64,000 bases of DNA from Polyangiaceae bacterium (GCA_025936045.1 JAICUB010000024.1:1-64000), one strand, 5' to 3'; numbered from the stretch's first letter, positions 41,378 to 50,201 are shown. Program-made: numbers and translations. The notes: generated by a model not told the origin, from the sequence alone.

Positions 41378-42418
41378 GTGGCTAGCAGGCAGCCTCGCAA
41401 GCGTGGCAACTCCGCACGCGGCGCTGCTACGCTCGCGGCGTTGACCGCGACCGCAGCCCTCACGATTTGGGTCGCCGCAAGCCAGGTCGCCGCGCCGAGC
41501 ACCGGCGCGCTGTCCGAAGCCGCTCGCGAAATGCTCGGCGGCGACGTCCGCGTGCAGACCGAAACATTTCCCGACGAGCACCCCGAGGCGGCAGCCGCGC
41601 CCGCAGCCGGCGAGGAGAGCGCGCTCTTGTCCTGGGATTCGCCACGGCACGAGCACGCTCGGCTGCGCATCTGTCGCACGGCGGACGCTTGTCTCGAGCG
41701 CTGGGTCACGTTCGAGCCGAGCGACCCCGAGCTCGAGCGCGGGAGAACGCTCGGATTTCTCGTCGCGTCCGTCCTGCTGAATGAGGCTGCGGCCGCGCCA
41801 CCCGAACCGCGGGCGCCACCGTCACCAGCGCCGCTCGCGTCCGCACCCGTGAAGCCGGTGGTCGCGCTGCCCGTGCCTCGGCTCGAGCCCGCGCAGGTCA
41901 TACGTCCTCCGCGCCGCTTCCCGCGCGGTGAGCTCACGGCCGCCGCCGTCGTATCCGGGCCGGGCGACTCGACGACGCTCGGAGCGAATCTCGGCGCCGA
42001 CTACGCAGCCTCCCCTCGCCTGCGTCTCGGCTTATCGGGAGAGCTTCGCTTCGGTGAGCTCGGCGCCGTGCAGGCGTCGTCCGAGGTCGCATCGCTGCTC
42101 GCGCGTGCTTCGTACGTTCTTCTGCAACCGGCCGCGAGCACCTGGCTCGGCGTGAGCGGCGGCGCTGGCGTGTACTACCTCGCAGCAAGTCACTTTTCGT
42201 CCGACGACCGCGTACCCGACCGGCAGGGTAGATTCCTGCTCGGCGGAACAGTCGGCGGGATTGGCGGGCTCGACTTCAACGCAACCTCGACGCTCTATTG
42301 CGAGCTCGGAGCTGAAATCCTTTCCGGTAAGACGACGATTTTCGTGCACCGCGAGCCGCGCGCGACCTGGCCCGTCGCGGCGGCCCTGGCTCGCATCGGC
42401 CTACGCGCGGCCTTCTAG
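41378..42418 (+). CDS. ECF cassette B: exported protein with predicted outer-membrane barrel
   Basis: The 346-residue product starts at GTG 41378 and has a basic N-terminus followed by a hydrophobic Ala-rich stretch, a probable signal peptide. A short N-domain follows with RLRICRTADACLERW and a helix GRTLGFLVASVLL, then a Pro-rich bridge and about 180 residues of strand-rich sequence (LTAAAVVSGPG, RLRLGLSGELRFGEL, LGVSGGAGVYYLA) ending in Phe (IGLRAAF). The layout parallels 20542-21546 and 56295-57377, but the N-domain is too divergent for me to claim homology. It precedes the sigma gene by 53 nt. Function is inferred to be linked to the cassette. Confidence 0.7.
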   Translation: MASRQPRKRGNSARGAATLAALTATAALTIWVAASQVAAPSTGALSEAAREMLGGDVRVQTETFPDEHPEAAAAPAAGEESALLSWDSPRHEHARLRICRTADACLERWVTFEPSDPELERGRTLGFLVASVLLNEAAAAPPEPRAPPSPAPLASAPVKPVVALPVPRLEPAQVIRPPRRFPRGELTAAAVVSGPGDSTTLGANLGADYAASPRLRLGLSGELRFGELGAVQASSEVASLLARASYVLLQPAASTWLGVSGGAGVYYLAASHFSSDDRVPDRQGRFLLGGTVGGIGGLDFNATSTLYCELGAEILSGKTTIFVHREPRATWPVAAALARIGLRAAF

Positions 42419-42430
42419 CCGGTCTCGGCC

Positions 42431-42439
42431 TGCTACACT
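42431..42439 (+). promoter_or_regulatory. Extended -10 element before ECF sigma gene B
   Basis: TGCTACACT fits TG-N-TAnnnT and lies 32 bp before the sigma ATG at 42472. No -35 hexamer is evident. It suggests a promoter internal to the cassette. Confidence 0.35.
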
Positions 42440-42471
42440 CGGCCCGACGGCACCTTTTGAGTGCCCCCTCC

Positions 42472-43140
42472 ATGTCCCCTGCGCCTCTTCGACCTCTGCG
42501 TCTCGTCAAAGGCAAGCTCGGCGCGGGAAAGCCGCCCGCGTCCGAAACGGACGGGCATCTGCTCGCGGCGGTGCGCGCGGGTGAAACGGCCGCCGCGGCC
42601 ATCTTTCACGATCGCGTCAAGCCCGTGGTCGAGCGCACCCTCGGTCGCTTGCTCGGCCCGCGCGATCCCGATCATGAGGATTTGGCGCAGCAAGCGCTCA
42701 TCGATCTCGTGCTGAGTCTCGAGCGCTTCCGCGGCGAATGCCCGCTCGACGCCTGGGCGAGCGTGATTGCCGCGCGCGCCGTGTACAAGCACATCCGTCG
42801 CCGCCGCATCGAGCGCCGCTTGTTCGTGCTGAGCGAGCATGAGGGCTTCGATCGTCCCGACCGCACGGCGGGCGGCACGGCCCTGCTCCGCAACTCGATC
42901 CGCCGCGTCGAAAAGCACCTAGCGGCGATGGAGAAGAACCGCGCCTGGACGTACGTGCTGCACGACGTTCACGGCTTCTCGCTCAAGGAGATCAGCGACA
43001 TCACGAAGGTCAGCGTCGCTGCCGTACAAAGCCGTCTCGTGCGCGGCCGGCGCGAGATGCAACAGCGCATCATGGACGATCCCGACTTGGCGGGCTCGAT
43101 GGACGATCTGCTGAGCTCGCACCGGGAGCTGCATGACTGA
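42472..43140 (+). CDS. ECF cassette B: RNA polymerase sigma factor (ECF)
   Basis: The 222-residue product has region 2 (FHDRVKPVVERTLGRLL, DHEDLAQQALIDLVLSLERF, WASVIAARAVYKHIRRRR) and region 4 (AAMEKNRAWTYVLHDVHGFSLKEISDITKVSVAAVQSRLVRGRREM). It is more divergent from the other two sigma factors of the window than they are from each other. The ATG 42472 lacks a clear ribosome site; a TTG at 42457 is possible. Its 3' end overlaps the next gene by 8 nt, which indicates coupled translation with the FecR-like protein. Confidence 0.92.
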   Translation: MSPAPLRPLRLVKGKLGAGKPPASETDGHLLAAVRAGETAAAAIFHDRVKPVVERTLGRLLGPRDPDHEDLAQQALIDLVLSLERFRGECPLDAWASVIAARAVYKHIRRRRIERRLFVLSEHEGFDRPDRTAGGTALLRNSIRRVEKHLAAMEKNRAWTYVLHDVHGFSLKEISDITKVSVAAVQSRLVRGRREMQQRIMDDPDLAGSMDDLLSSHRELHD

Positions 43141-44179
43141 GCCGACACGTTATGCCGCCCTCGCCGCGCGCTTGCTGCGGGAGCGACCGCTTGCCAAGGA
43201 CTCGCGCCTGAGTCGCGACGTCGGTATCAGCGTGGTCGCGCACGCGATGGATCTCGGCCGCAGGCGGCGTCGGAACGCGCGGCTCGCAATGGCAGCGTTC
43301 GGGCTGGGGCTCGCCGCGGCCGTCGCGTTCGGAGTCGGGTTGCCGCGCCGGGAGGAGGTCGCGTGTCACGGGCCGAGCTGCACGGGCGCCTCCGCGCACG
43401 CGCACGAAGCGAGTCGGCGCGGACTCGACGCCGGGCAGAGCATCGTCGCGCCCGCGGGCGCGCCCACGTCGGTCGTGCTCGCCAGTGGAACGCAAATCGG
43501 GCTCGACGAACGGAGCGTGCTCGAGTGCCGCGACAACACGTCGACGCAACGCTTCGCGCTCTTGCGTGGCGGCGCGCGCCTGCACGTGGCCAAACTCCGC
43601 GAGGGCGAGCGCTTCGTCGTCGACACGCCGAACGCGGAAGTCGAAGTGCGAGGCACCGTGTTCGGTGTCCACATCGAGCCCGCGACGGCGGCGTGCAAGG
43701 CCCGCACCAGCGTGAGCGTCGACGAGGGGCGCGTCGAAGTGCGCGCCGGAGCGATGCGCACCGCTCTGTTCCCGGGCGAACACTGGACGAGCCCGTGCGA
43801 AACGCCGCCGGTCGAGGCGCACCGAGACGTGCCGCCGCCGCCGAACGTAGCGACGGCCTCCGCGCCACGTGCGTCGCGCCGCGCGCGCCCGGCGCAAGCC
43901 CCGCACGACGTCTCCGAGCTGAGCGAGCAGAACGACCTCTACGCGGCCGCCGAAGCTGCCCGGCGCGGGGGACGCCCCAAAGACGCGATCGCCGCTTATT
44001 CGCGCTTGCTCGCGCGTTTCCCGAACGGGCAGCTCGCCGAGAGCGCGCTCGTCGAGCGCGCGCGCCTGCTCGCTCTCGGAAACCCGGCGAGCGCGCGCTC
44101 GGAAGCCGGCCGCTACCTCGCGCGCTACCCGACTGGCTTCGCGCGTGGCGAAATGGAAGCCCTCACGCGAGCGCCATGA
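43133..44179 (+). CDS. ECF cassette B: FecR-like anti-sigma/sensor with TPR-like C-terminus
   Basis: The 348-residue product has a short cytoplasmic segment, a membrane span (MAAFGLGLAAAVAFGVG, about residues 52-68), and a FecR domain at about 97-215 (GQSIVAPAGAPTSVVLASGT, LLRGGARLHVAKLREGERFVVDTPNAEVEVRGTVFGV). An Arg/Pro-rich linker leads to a helical repeat region at about 265-340 (LYAAAEAARRGGRPKDAIAAYSRLLARFP). FecR proteins relay periplasmic signals to a cognate ECF sigma factor, consistent with the 8-nt overlap. The C-terminal repeat is the feature shared with cassettes A and C. The stop overlaps the next start (ATGA). Confidence 0.9.
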   Translation: MTEPTRYAALAARLLRERPLAKDSRLSRDVGISVVAHAMDLGRRRRRNARLAMAAFGLGLAAAVAFGVGLPRREEVACHGPSCTGASAHAHEASRRGLDAGQSIVAPAGAPTSVVLASGTQIGLDERSVLECRDNTSTQRFALLRGGARLHVAKLREGERFVVDTPNAEVEVRGTVFGVHIEPATAACKARTSVSVDEGRVEVRAGAMRTALFPGEHWTSPCETPPVEAHRDVPPPPNVATASAPRASRRARPAQAPHDVSELSEQNDLYAAAEAARRGGRPKDAIAAYSRLLARFPNGQLAESALVERARLLALGNPASARSEAGRYLARYPTGFARGEMEALTRAP

Positions 44180-44892
44180 GCCGCGTTCGACTCGGCGCGC
44201 TCTTCGCGCTCTTTGCGCTCTTCGTGGGGAGCGCCTGCAACGGCGAGTTCCGCTTCGACCAGGCTTCGAGCGTGAACCCAGGCGGCTCCGGCGGGTCCGC
44301 CGGCTCCGGCGGCTCCGGCGGCAAGGGCTCGTCCCCGATCGGAATCGCCGGCTACGATGAAGATGAAGAAGGCCTGGGCGGCGTGCGGGACGCGAACGGC
44401 TGTGCTCACTGCAGAGAGCACGGGCTCAAATGCGCTGCCGAATGGCAGTCGTGCGTCGAGTGCGTCAACAACGACGACTGCTCGGCGGACCTGCCCTTTT
44501 GCGATCCGCAAATGCATCGCTGCCAGGCCTGTGACACCGCCGAGGGCTGCGACGCAGGCAGCGTGTGCGACGGCTGGAGCCACGCGTGCATGCGCACCTG
44601 CGCGACCGAAAGCGACCCCGACCTCGATTGCGACGAGGGCTCGCGCATGTGCGACCCGCGGCGCAACGTCTGCGTCGCGTGCAAGAGCGACGCGGACTGC
44701 TCGAATCCCGCGAGCCCGCACTGCGCGCCGGGCGGCGCGCGCTGCGCCATGTGCGCCTACGATCGCGACTGCGGCGCGGGTTGGCACTGCGATCCGCTCG
44801 CGTTCGTCTGCGTGGAGTGCCGAGACTCACGGGACTGTACGATCGGCGTTCTCTGCGACCCGGCCGCGCACACCTGCGCCGCGAGCGAGTGA
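44176..44892 (+). CDS. ECF cassette B: Cys-rich lipoprotein
   Basis: The 238-residue product starts with an ATG overlapping the FecR-like stop. It has a lipoprotein signal (LFVGSAC), a short Gly/Ser linker, and about 24 cysteines in repeated units such as CVECVNNDDCSADLPFCD, CQACDTAEGCDAGSVCD, CVACKSDADCSNPASPHC and CVECRDSRDCTIGVLCD. These resemble the C..C..D.DC....C modules seen in other secreted myxobacterial proteins. Coupled translation argues that it works with the sigma/anti-sigma pair, perhaps as the sensed or regulated surface component; this is inference. Confidence 0.85.
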   Translation: MSRVRLGALFALFALFVGSACNGEFRFDQASSVNPGGSGGSAGSGGSGGKGSSPIGIAGYDEDEEGLGGVRDANGCAHCREHGLKCAAEWQSCVECVNNDDCSADLPFCDPQMHRCQACDTAEGCDAGSVCDGWSHACMRTCATESDPDLDCDEGSRMCDPRRNVCVACKSDADCSNPASPHCAPGGARCAMCAYDRDCGAGWHCDPLAFVCVECRDSRDCTIGVLCDPAAHTCAASE

Positions 44893-44920
44893 GTCGCGGC
44901 TCCGGGTAAAGCGCGAACGC

Positions 44921-45388
44921 TCAGGCTCCGCGCCGTCCGGCGGCCGCCGTGCGCCCGGCAGCGCCCGCGTGCCCAGCGGCGCCTGCATGGCCACCCGCTG
45001 AGCGACCGGCCGTGCCGGTGCTGGAGCGCCCGGCGCGCCCCCCGACACCGGGCGCCGCCCCGCGACCCGCTGTCCCGCCGGTGCCACCGAAGCCCGTCGC
45101 GGTGCCGCCCGTCGACACCGAGCCGCCCGTACCGCCGAAGCCCGTCGTCGTACCGCCGGTACTCGACGACGTGCCGCCGGTCGACGTCGTGCCGCCGCTG
45201 CCGCCCGTGCCGCCCACCGGCGTGTAACCGGCGCTGTTGTCGGCGAACGGCAGCTCCGTCGGTCCGCCTCCAGCGCTGCAACTGGCCATGAGCCAGAGCC
45301 CCGCGATGGTAACGACGATTCCGACGCGTCGTGCGAAGAGACGCGGAGCACCGTCGTTACTGAGCGAAGTGGACGAGTCGGATTGCAT
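44921..45388 (-). CDS. Short Gly/Thr-rich lipoprotein
   Basis: The 155-residue product has a lipoprotein signal (GLWLMASC) with an unusually long hydrophilic N-terminus of about 25 residues. Nearly all the remainder is low-complexity Gly/Thr/Ser/Ala, ending in an Ala/Arg-rich tail (AGAAGHAGAAGRTAAAGRR). No globular domain is present. ATG 45388 is used; a TTG two codons upstream is possible. It faces cassette B with a 28-nt gap. Function is unknown. Confidence 0.65.
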   Translation of the reverse strand: MQSDSSTSLSNDGAPRLFARRVGIVVTIAGLWLMASCSAGGGPTELPFADNSAGYTPVGGTGGSGGTTSTGGTSSSTGGTTTGFGGTGGSVSTGGTATGFGGTGGTAGRGAAPGVGGRAGRSSTGTAGRSAGGHAGAAGHAGAAGRTAAAGRRGA

Positions 45389-45803
45389 CTTCAAGCTCGT
45401 TCGCCAAGCGCTCTCGGCCGCAAGCTTCAGCCGAGCGGCGCTCGGCGCCTCGGACAGACAAGCGCGTCGATGATCTTACACCGGCGACCGCTCGCCTCGA
45501 TCTGCCAATTTTCGCGACGTGCAGGGGAGCGGCCGCGAAATTCGCTTCTTTCGGGGACTCTCGTCGGCGGGTAATTCTTCTGTTCCGTCATCGGCGGCTG
45601 AGCTCCGGTGTAGTCACCGGTAGCGCCGATTCGAGGCGAGAAGAGGGCGAGAAAAAATGCGAACTTTCGCGCGGGCAAGAAGCCCGGGTGAACGTGCTCG
45701 CCGCGCTGCAATTCTTCGCCATCAAGAGACACGCGCCGATAGGTCGCGTCCGCTTCCGATCGAGAAAACTCGCTGCGTCAAGACTGGCCGGAGCGAACGT
45801 CCG
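45389..45803. other. 415-bp divergent intergenic region with a 6-bp hairpin
   Basis: The gap separates the Gly/Thr-rich lipoprotein (minus) and the GH45 gene (plus) and should contain both promoters, which I could not assign. A perfect dyad CCGGTG-TAGT-CACCGG sits at 45605-45620, about 190 bp from either start. I see nothing else. Confidence 0.35.
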
Positions 45804-47030
45804 ATGATACCCCAAGAGATGATGACTTTGGGCAAGGCGAGTCGCCGTTCGATCGGCTCCGTGATGTTCGCATCTTTGGCGCTAGCAGCGAGTGCGGCGT
45901 CGTGTTCGACGGCCGCGCCGACAGCGCCTCCGGACCCGCCTGGCTCCGGGGCAGGTGCGGCGACGGCCGGCTTCGGGAACAGCGGCGGGAGCGGCGGCAT
46001 GCACGGCGGCACGAGCGGTGCGGGCGGCACGGGCGTCCAAGGTGGCTCTGCTGGTACTTCGAGTACGACGGGCGGAACCGGTACCGGAGGCAGCGGTACG
46101 GGTGGATCCGTGACCGCGGGCGGCGGCGCGGGCGTCGCGACGGGCGGCGCGTCTGGAACCGGTAACAGCACTGGCGGCATGAGCACGGGCGGGACGAGCG
46201 GCAGCGGCGGCACGGGCTTGGGCTTCGGCGGCAGAGTCGGCATGGGAGGCTCAGGCGGCATGAGCAACGCGGGCCGCGGCAGCGGCGGCGGCAGCGGCGG
46301 CAGCGGCGGTAGCGGCGGCGGCGTCGCGCCCCCGCCGGACATCTCTGGTGGCGCGAAGGGCTGGGCGTCGCGTTATTGGGATTGCTGCAAACCGGCGTGC
46401 GGCTGGTCCTCCCACACGGGCGGCAGCAATCCGATGAAGTCCTGCGACAAGAGCAACAACACGCTGAGCGACAACGACGCGAAGAACGCCTGTGAGAGCG
46501 GCGGCAACGCGTTCATGTGCTGGGACGACGCGCCCTGGCAGGTCGGCGACAAGCTCGCCTACGGCTTCATCGCGGCTCCCATGGACAAGTTCACGTGCGG
46601 TCGCTGCTATCATCTTCAGTTCGACGGCAGCTCGCACAACGGCGGGAATCAGGCCGGTACCCAGGCGCTCAACGGCAAGCACATGATCGTGCAGATCATC
46701 AACAACGGCGGCGTTGCGACCGACCAGTTCGACCTGCTCATCCCCGGCGGCGGCGTGGGCGCGCTGAACGCCTGCACCAGCCTGGGCGACCAGCTCGGCA
46801 GCGCTGACATCGGCGCGAAGGAAGGCGGCATTCTCACCGAGTGCAACGGCGACCTCAACTGCACGAAGATGAAGTGCGACGCGGCCTTCGCCGGCAAGCA
46901 GGGTCTGCTCGACGGCTGCAATTGGTTTTTGGGCTGGTACGGTGGCGCCGACAATCCGAACTTCACGTATCAACAGATCGCCTGTCCGGCCGAAATCACG
47001 AACAAGTCCGGCCTCCACGATCCGGGCTGA
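45804..47030 (+). CDS. GH45-family endoglucanase lipoprotein
   Basis: The 408-residue product has a lipoprotein signal (AASAASC) and a Gly/Ser/Thr linker of about 140 residues. A catalytic domain from about residue 185 opens with ASRYWDCCKPACGW, the GH45 signature that carries a catalytic Asp. The second acid is in TDQFDLLIPGGGVG. Cys-rich segments (KFTCGRCYHLQF, CNGDLNCTKMKCD) match the family. GH45 enzymes cut beta-1,4-glucan internally by inversion. Tethering to the envelope would keep products near the cell. The ATG 45804 was chosen (GGAG 10 nt upstream); ATGs at 45819 and 45822 are possible. Confidence 0.93.
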   Translation: MIPQEMMTLGKASRRSIGSVMFASLALAASAASCSTAAPTAPPDPPGSGAGAATAGFGNSGGSGGMHGGTSGAGGTGVQGGSAGTSSTTGGTGTGGSGTGGSVTAGGGAGVATGGASGTGNSTGGMSTGGTSGSGGTGLGFGGRVGMGGSGGMSNAGRGSGGGSGGSGGSGGGVAPPPDISGGAKGWASRYWDCCKPACGWSSHTGGSNPMKSCDKSNNTLSDNDAKNACESGGNAFMCWDDAPWQVGDKLAYGFIAAPMDKFTCGRCYHLQFDGSSHNGGNQAGTQALNGKHMIVQIINNGGVATDQFDLLIPGGGVGALNACTSLGDQLGSADIGAKEGGILTECNGDLNCTKMKCDAAFAGKQGLLDGCNWFLGWYGGADNPNFTYQQIACPAEITNKSGLHDPG

Positions 47031-47039
47031 TCGACGCGC

Positions 47040-48260
47040 TCAAGGCCGCGCGCGGGACGCGAACGAGAGCAACGCGCCGCCGAGCAGGATGAGCGCGAGC
47101 CACGCATACTCGCGCGCTCGCCCCTGGGCCGCGAAGAGCACGCTCACGAGCAGAGCGGCCAAGCCGAGCCAGCGCGTGCGGCCGCGGCCGAGGCGAATCA
47201 GCGCCGCGGAGCTCGCGACGTACTGCCCGAGCACGGCGAGCGCCGCGAGCTCGACGAGCCTGCCGAAATCGAGCAGGCTCCCGACGAGCAGGGCACACGC
47301 GGCGCTCACGACGATCGCCGTCGCAGGCGTACCGTAGCGCGGATGCGCCCTCGCGAGTCGGGCCGGCAAGAGCCGCTCCTCCGCGAGCGCTTCGAGATAG
47401 CGCGGTGTGCAGAGCGCAGTGCCCGCGTTGAATCCGAGCATCGAGACGAGCCCGCCGAGGGCGAGCAACGTCGCGCCCCCACGGCCGAGGAAGCGCTCGG
47501 CGGCGGCGGCGAGCGGCGCCGTGTCGTCCGTGGCCCCGACCCCGACGTAGACCAGCTGGACCAGCGTGTAGACGAGCGCGGGCAAGAGCAACGAGAGAAG
47601 TACGGCGCGTGGCACGGCGCGTCGCGGGTTGCGTGCCTCTCCGCTCGGCACGCCGACGACCTCGAACCCCTGATACGCGAACAGCGTCATCAACGTCATC
47701 GCGGGCAGCGCGGCCAGTCCGTGCGGCGCGACCGGTTCGAAACGACGAGTGTCCAAGTGCCACGCGCCCACAGCCAAAAAGATCAAAAGCGGCACGAGCT
47801 TCGCGATCGTGAGCACCACCATGACGCGCGCGCCGATTTTCACGCCGCGCACGTTGAGCCAAGCAAGCCCGACGACGACCGCGCTCGAAACGGCGAGCGC
47901 CGGCGTGTTTCCGGCTAGGAACGGCCAGAACGGCGCGGCGTTGGCGCTGACGGCGCGCGCGACGGCCGCCCACGAAATCACCGACGTCGTCCACGCCGAC
48001 CAGCCGACGACGAACGAAGCCCCGCGCCCGAACGCGCGCTCGGCGTAACGCAGCGGTCCACCCGTGCGCTCCTCTTCGCTTCCGAGCACGGCGAAGGCGA
48101 GCGCGAGCGGCAGGCAGAGCGCCCCAGTCGCGACCCACGCAAAAATCGAAGCGGGACCGAGCGCCTTGGTGAGCGTGCCGGGAAAAAGATAGATGCCGCT
48201 ACCGACGACGGCGTTCAGTCCGAGGCAGACGGCGTCGAACGTCGTGAGCGCACGCCGCAT
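47040..48260 (-). CDS. APC-superfamily amino acid permease
   Basis: The 406-residue product is almost entirely hydrophobic with about 12 membrane segments. It begins with the family motif LGLNAVVGSGIYLFPG (the unwound helix 1 that binds the substrate) and contains TLFAYQGFEVVGVPSGEARNPRR, as in APC amino acid transporters of the YjeH type. It would import or export an amino acid at the inner membrane; the substrate is unknown. It lies 9 nt from the opposing GH45 gene and 15 nt downstream of the beta-helix lipoprotein gene on the same strand. Confidence 0.93.
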   Translation of the reverse strand: MRRALTTFDAVCLGLNAVVGSGIYLFPGTLTKALGPASIFAWVATGALCLPLALAFAVLGSEEERTGGPLRYAERAFGRGASFVVGWSAWTTSVISWAAVARAVSANAAPFWPFLAGNTPALAVSSAVVVGLAWLNVRGVKIGARVMVVLTIAKLVPLLIFLAVGAWHLDTRRFEPVAPHGLAALPAMTLMTLFAYQGFEVVGVPSGEARNPRRAVPRAVLLSLLLPALVYTLVQLVYVGVGATDDTAPLAAAAERFLGRGGATLLALGGLVSMLGFNAGTALCTPRYLEALAEERLLPARLARAHPRYGTPATAIVVSAACALLVGSLLDFGRLVELAALAVLGQYVASSAALIRLGRGRTRWLGLAALLVSVLFAAQGRAREYAWLALILLGGALLSFASRARP

Positions 48261-48275
48261 GCTGCTCGCGCCGCG

Positions 48276-49805
48276 TCAGGGTTCGTCGAGGCCGGGATAA
48301 CCGTTCGACGCTGGACGAGGGTCGCCGTCGAGGTCGACCGTGGGATCGTCGCTGCCCCGGCTCGCCGTCTTCGGAATGGCGGATTTTCCGACGTTCGTGA
48401 GATGGAAATCACCTATCGCCGCGTTCTTGAACCAGGTGTCGTTGTACCAAGCGATCTCGGTACCGAAGCCGACCTGGTCGACCGCGCTACCGGCGAACTG
48501 GATCGTGCTGCAGTTCGAGCCATCAGTCCCGCCGTAGACGGAGCCGCCGGCCGTGCTCGCAAAGATGCTGTTTCGAACGGTGCCGCCCACGGGTGGTACC
48601 GCGCTCAAGCAGTCAATCGCGTTCATGCTGCCGGCGATCGTGACGTAGCGGAAATCGATCGTCGTCGAAGCGCCGAGCTCCAAGCCTTCAACGGAGTCTC
48701 CGTTCGGGCCGAGCGCGGAGTTCTCCATGAACAGAGACCCCGCCGCTAAGTAAGAGCCGAGGGCGGAGGATGCGAGCCAGCTTCTCCGGACGTGAACCTC
48801 GCCGTTCGCCGAGAACGCTCGGTAATAGCCGGCGATGCGGACATCATCGAGGTACGCGAGGCCGGTCACGGACAGCCCGGACGACACGCTCGTGCCGGAC
48901 AGGGAGAGATCGGCGAGATAGGCGATGGCCGAATCCCCGGACGTCGTGACGACGAACGCGGCATTGCGCGCATCGCCCACGCTCGGCCCACCGCTAATCA
49001 CCGTGCCCGTAACGCCGACGAACGCAACCTCGCCGCTGTTTGCGAGCGTCAGCGTGTCCGACAGCGTGTAGGTGCCGGCACTCAGCCGAAACACGCGCTC
49101 CGTGCCGCTCGAAAGCCCCGTTACTCCCGAGACGAGCGCCGCCGCGTCAGCGACGTTCACGACCGTCGACACCGCGAAACACGTTCCCTGTTTCGGGCCC
49201 GCCAAATGGCACGCACTCGCGGGGCAATCGGAGTGCTCGGTGCAGGGAGCGCAGCCGATACCGTCGACGCACGTGGGCTTCTTGCCACCGCACGCGGCCG
49301 TTTGCCACGCGCCGTGCGAGCACGTTTCGCTCGTCGCTCCGTCTTTGCAGCGCGGCGGATCCGCGCCCACGCACTCCGGCGCAGCGCCACCTTCGCCCGC
49401 TTGACCGCTCATGCCCGCGTCGCCGCCCGCCGCTTGCATGCCCGTACCCCCACTGCCGGTCCGACCCGCGGGACCACCCGCGCCGGTGGTCCCGCCCGAC
49501 CCCGTCCCGGTGCCGCCGGTGTGACCCATGCTGCCGCCGTTTTGACCCGTGGCGCCAGCGGTTTCCGGCTCAGTGCCCCCTTGGCCCGCGTTCGGGAAAT
49601 CGCCGTTGCCCGCTTGGTTCAGCGCCGCGTCACCCGACTTGCCGCCGCTCGCCGTTCCTCCTCGCGAAGCGCCGCCTCGCCCGCCCGCTTCGGCGCCCGC
49701 GGCGCCGTGAAACTGCCGTGGTCCGGAGTCGCAAGCGGCCACCACGACCGTGGTTGCGCCGCCGAGCCAAGCGAACACGGACGTGACCCTGCGCGCTCGA
49801 CCCAT
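48276..49805 (-). CDS. Lipoprotein with Cys module and right-handed beta-helix
   Basis: The 509-residue product has a lipoprotein signal (TTVVVAAC) and a Gly/Thr/Ser linker to about residue 140. A Cys-rich module follows (CVGADPPRCKDGATSETC, CAPCTEHSDCPASAC). Then come about 280 residues of short strands with NxI/V-type turns (AYLADLSLSGTSVSSGLSV, LAYLDDVRIAGY, IDFRYVTIAGSMNAIDCL, GTVRNSIFAST) that read as a parallel beta-helix, a fold common in polysaccharide-binding or -cleaving proteins. No lyase motif is recognised. AGAGGG lies 9 nt before the ATG at 49805. Confidence 0.85.
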   Translation of the reverse strand: MGRARRVTSVFAWLGGATTVVVAACDSGPRQFHGAAGAEAGGRGGASRGGTASGGKSGDAALNQAGNGDFPNAGQGGTEPETAGATGQNGGSMGHTGGTGTGSGGTTGAGGPAGRTGSGGTGMQAAGGDAGMSGQAGEGGAAPECVGADPPRCKDGATSETCSHGAWQTAACGGKKPTCVDGIGCAPCTEHSDCPASACHLAGPKQGTCFAVSTVVNVADAAALVSGVTGLSSGTERVFRLSAGTYTLSDTLTLANSGEVAFVGVTGTVISGGPSVGDARNAAFVVTTSGDSAIAYLADLSLSGTSVSSGLSVTGLAYLDDVRIAGYYRAFSANGEVHVRRSWLASSALGSYLAAGSLFMENSALGPNGDSVEGLELGASTTIDFRYVTIAGSMNAIDCLSAVPPVGGTVRNSIFASTAGGSVYGGTDGSNCSTIQFAGSAVDQVGFGTEIAWYNDTWFKNAAIGDFHLTNVGKSAIPKTASRGSDDPTVDLDGDPRPASNGYPGLDEP

Positions 49806-49921
49806 CGTCGGGCCCTCTTAGCACGGCCGCTCACGAACGAAAGCTGCATGCGCCGCCGTGGCGAACGCGGGACCGGGCTCACGCGCGAGCTCGTCCGAGA
49901 ACGATGAAAACGCGCGTCGCA

Positions 49922-49930
49922 TGCTATGCT
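49922..49930 (+). promoter_or_regulatory. Extended -10 element before the 32-residue basic protein gene
   Basis: TGCTATGCT fits TG-N-TAnnnT and lies 29 bp before the ATG at 49960, giving a leader that would include GGAAGGAG. No -35 is clear. Confidence 0.4.
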
Positions 49931-49959
49931 GCGCGGGCTTTCTGGAAGGAGAAAATCCC

Positions 49960-50058
49960 ATGGCAAAAGGTCAAGTCCGGCCGAAAACCAACAATCAGCC
50001 GAAGCTCACCGTCAAGCAGAAGAAAGAGAAGAAGAAGGAAAAAGCCGCGACCAAGTGA
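49960..50058 (+). CDS. 32-residue Lys-rich basic protein
   Basis: This short gene encodes MAKGQVRPKT followed by a Lys/Glu-rich tail ending KEKAATK, with 13 Lys in 32 residues. GGAAGGAG ends 8 nt before the ATG, one of the best ribosome sites in the window, and an extended -10 lies upstream. Small proteins with a similar MAKGQ start occur in other proteobacteria to my knowledge, but their function is unknown. The charge suggests nucleic-acid or ribosome association; that is inference. A large inverted repeat follows the stop. Confidence 0.72.
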   Translation: MAKGQVRPKTNNQPKLTVKQKKEKKKEKAATK

Positions 50059-50075
50059 GCGCGGCGTGTGAACGA

Positions 50076-50135
50076 CGCGCCCGTCGCCCGCCCGTGGCCG
50101 CCCCTCCGGCGAGTCCGCGAAACGCGACGGGCGCG
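50076..50135. terminator. Large inverted repeat between convergent genes
   Basis: A perfect 12-bp inverted repeat (50076-50087 with 50124-50135) encloses 36 nt and lies between the genes ending at 50058 and 50202. There is no T-run, so it would be a non-canonical terminator or message-stabilising structure. Confidence 0.4.
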
Positions 50136-50201
50136 CTCACCGACGAACGCTCGCCCTCCCTCGCGCGCGTTCACGCTCGACGACGAGCGACCATCAGCGA
50201 A

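Noticed and set aside
43363..44175. 509-codon frame that would fuse an Arg-rich protein to the cassette B lipoprotein
   Set aside because: The upstream part is a shadow of the FecR-like gene; the ATG at 44176 with its 4-nt overlap and signal peptide is the real start.
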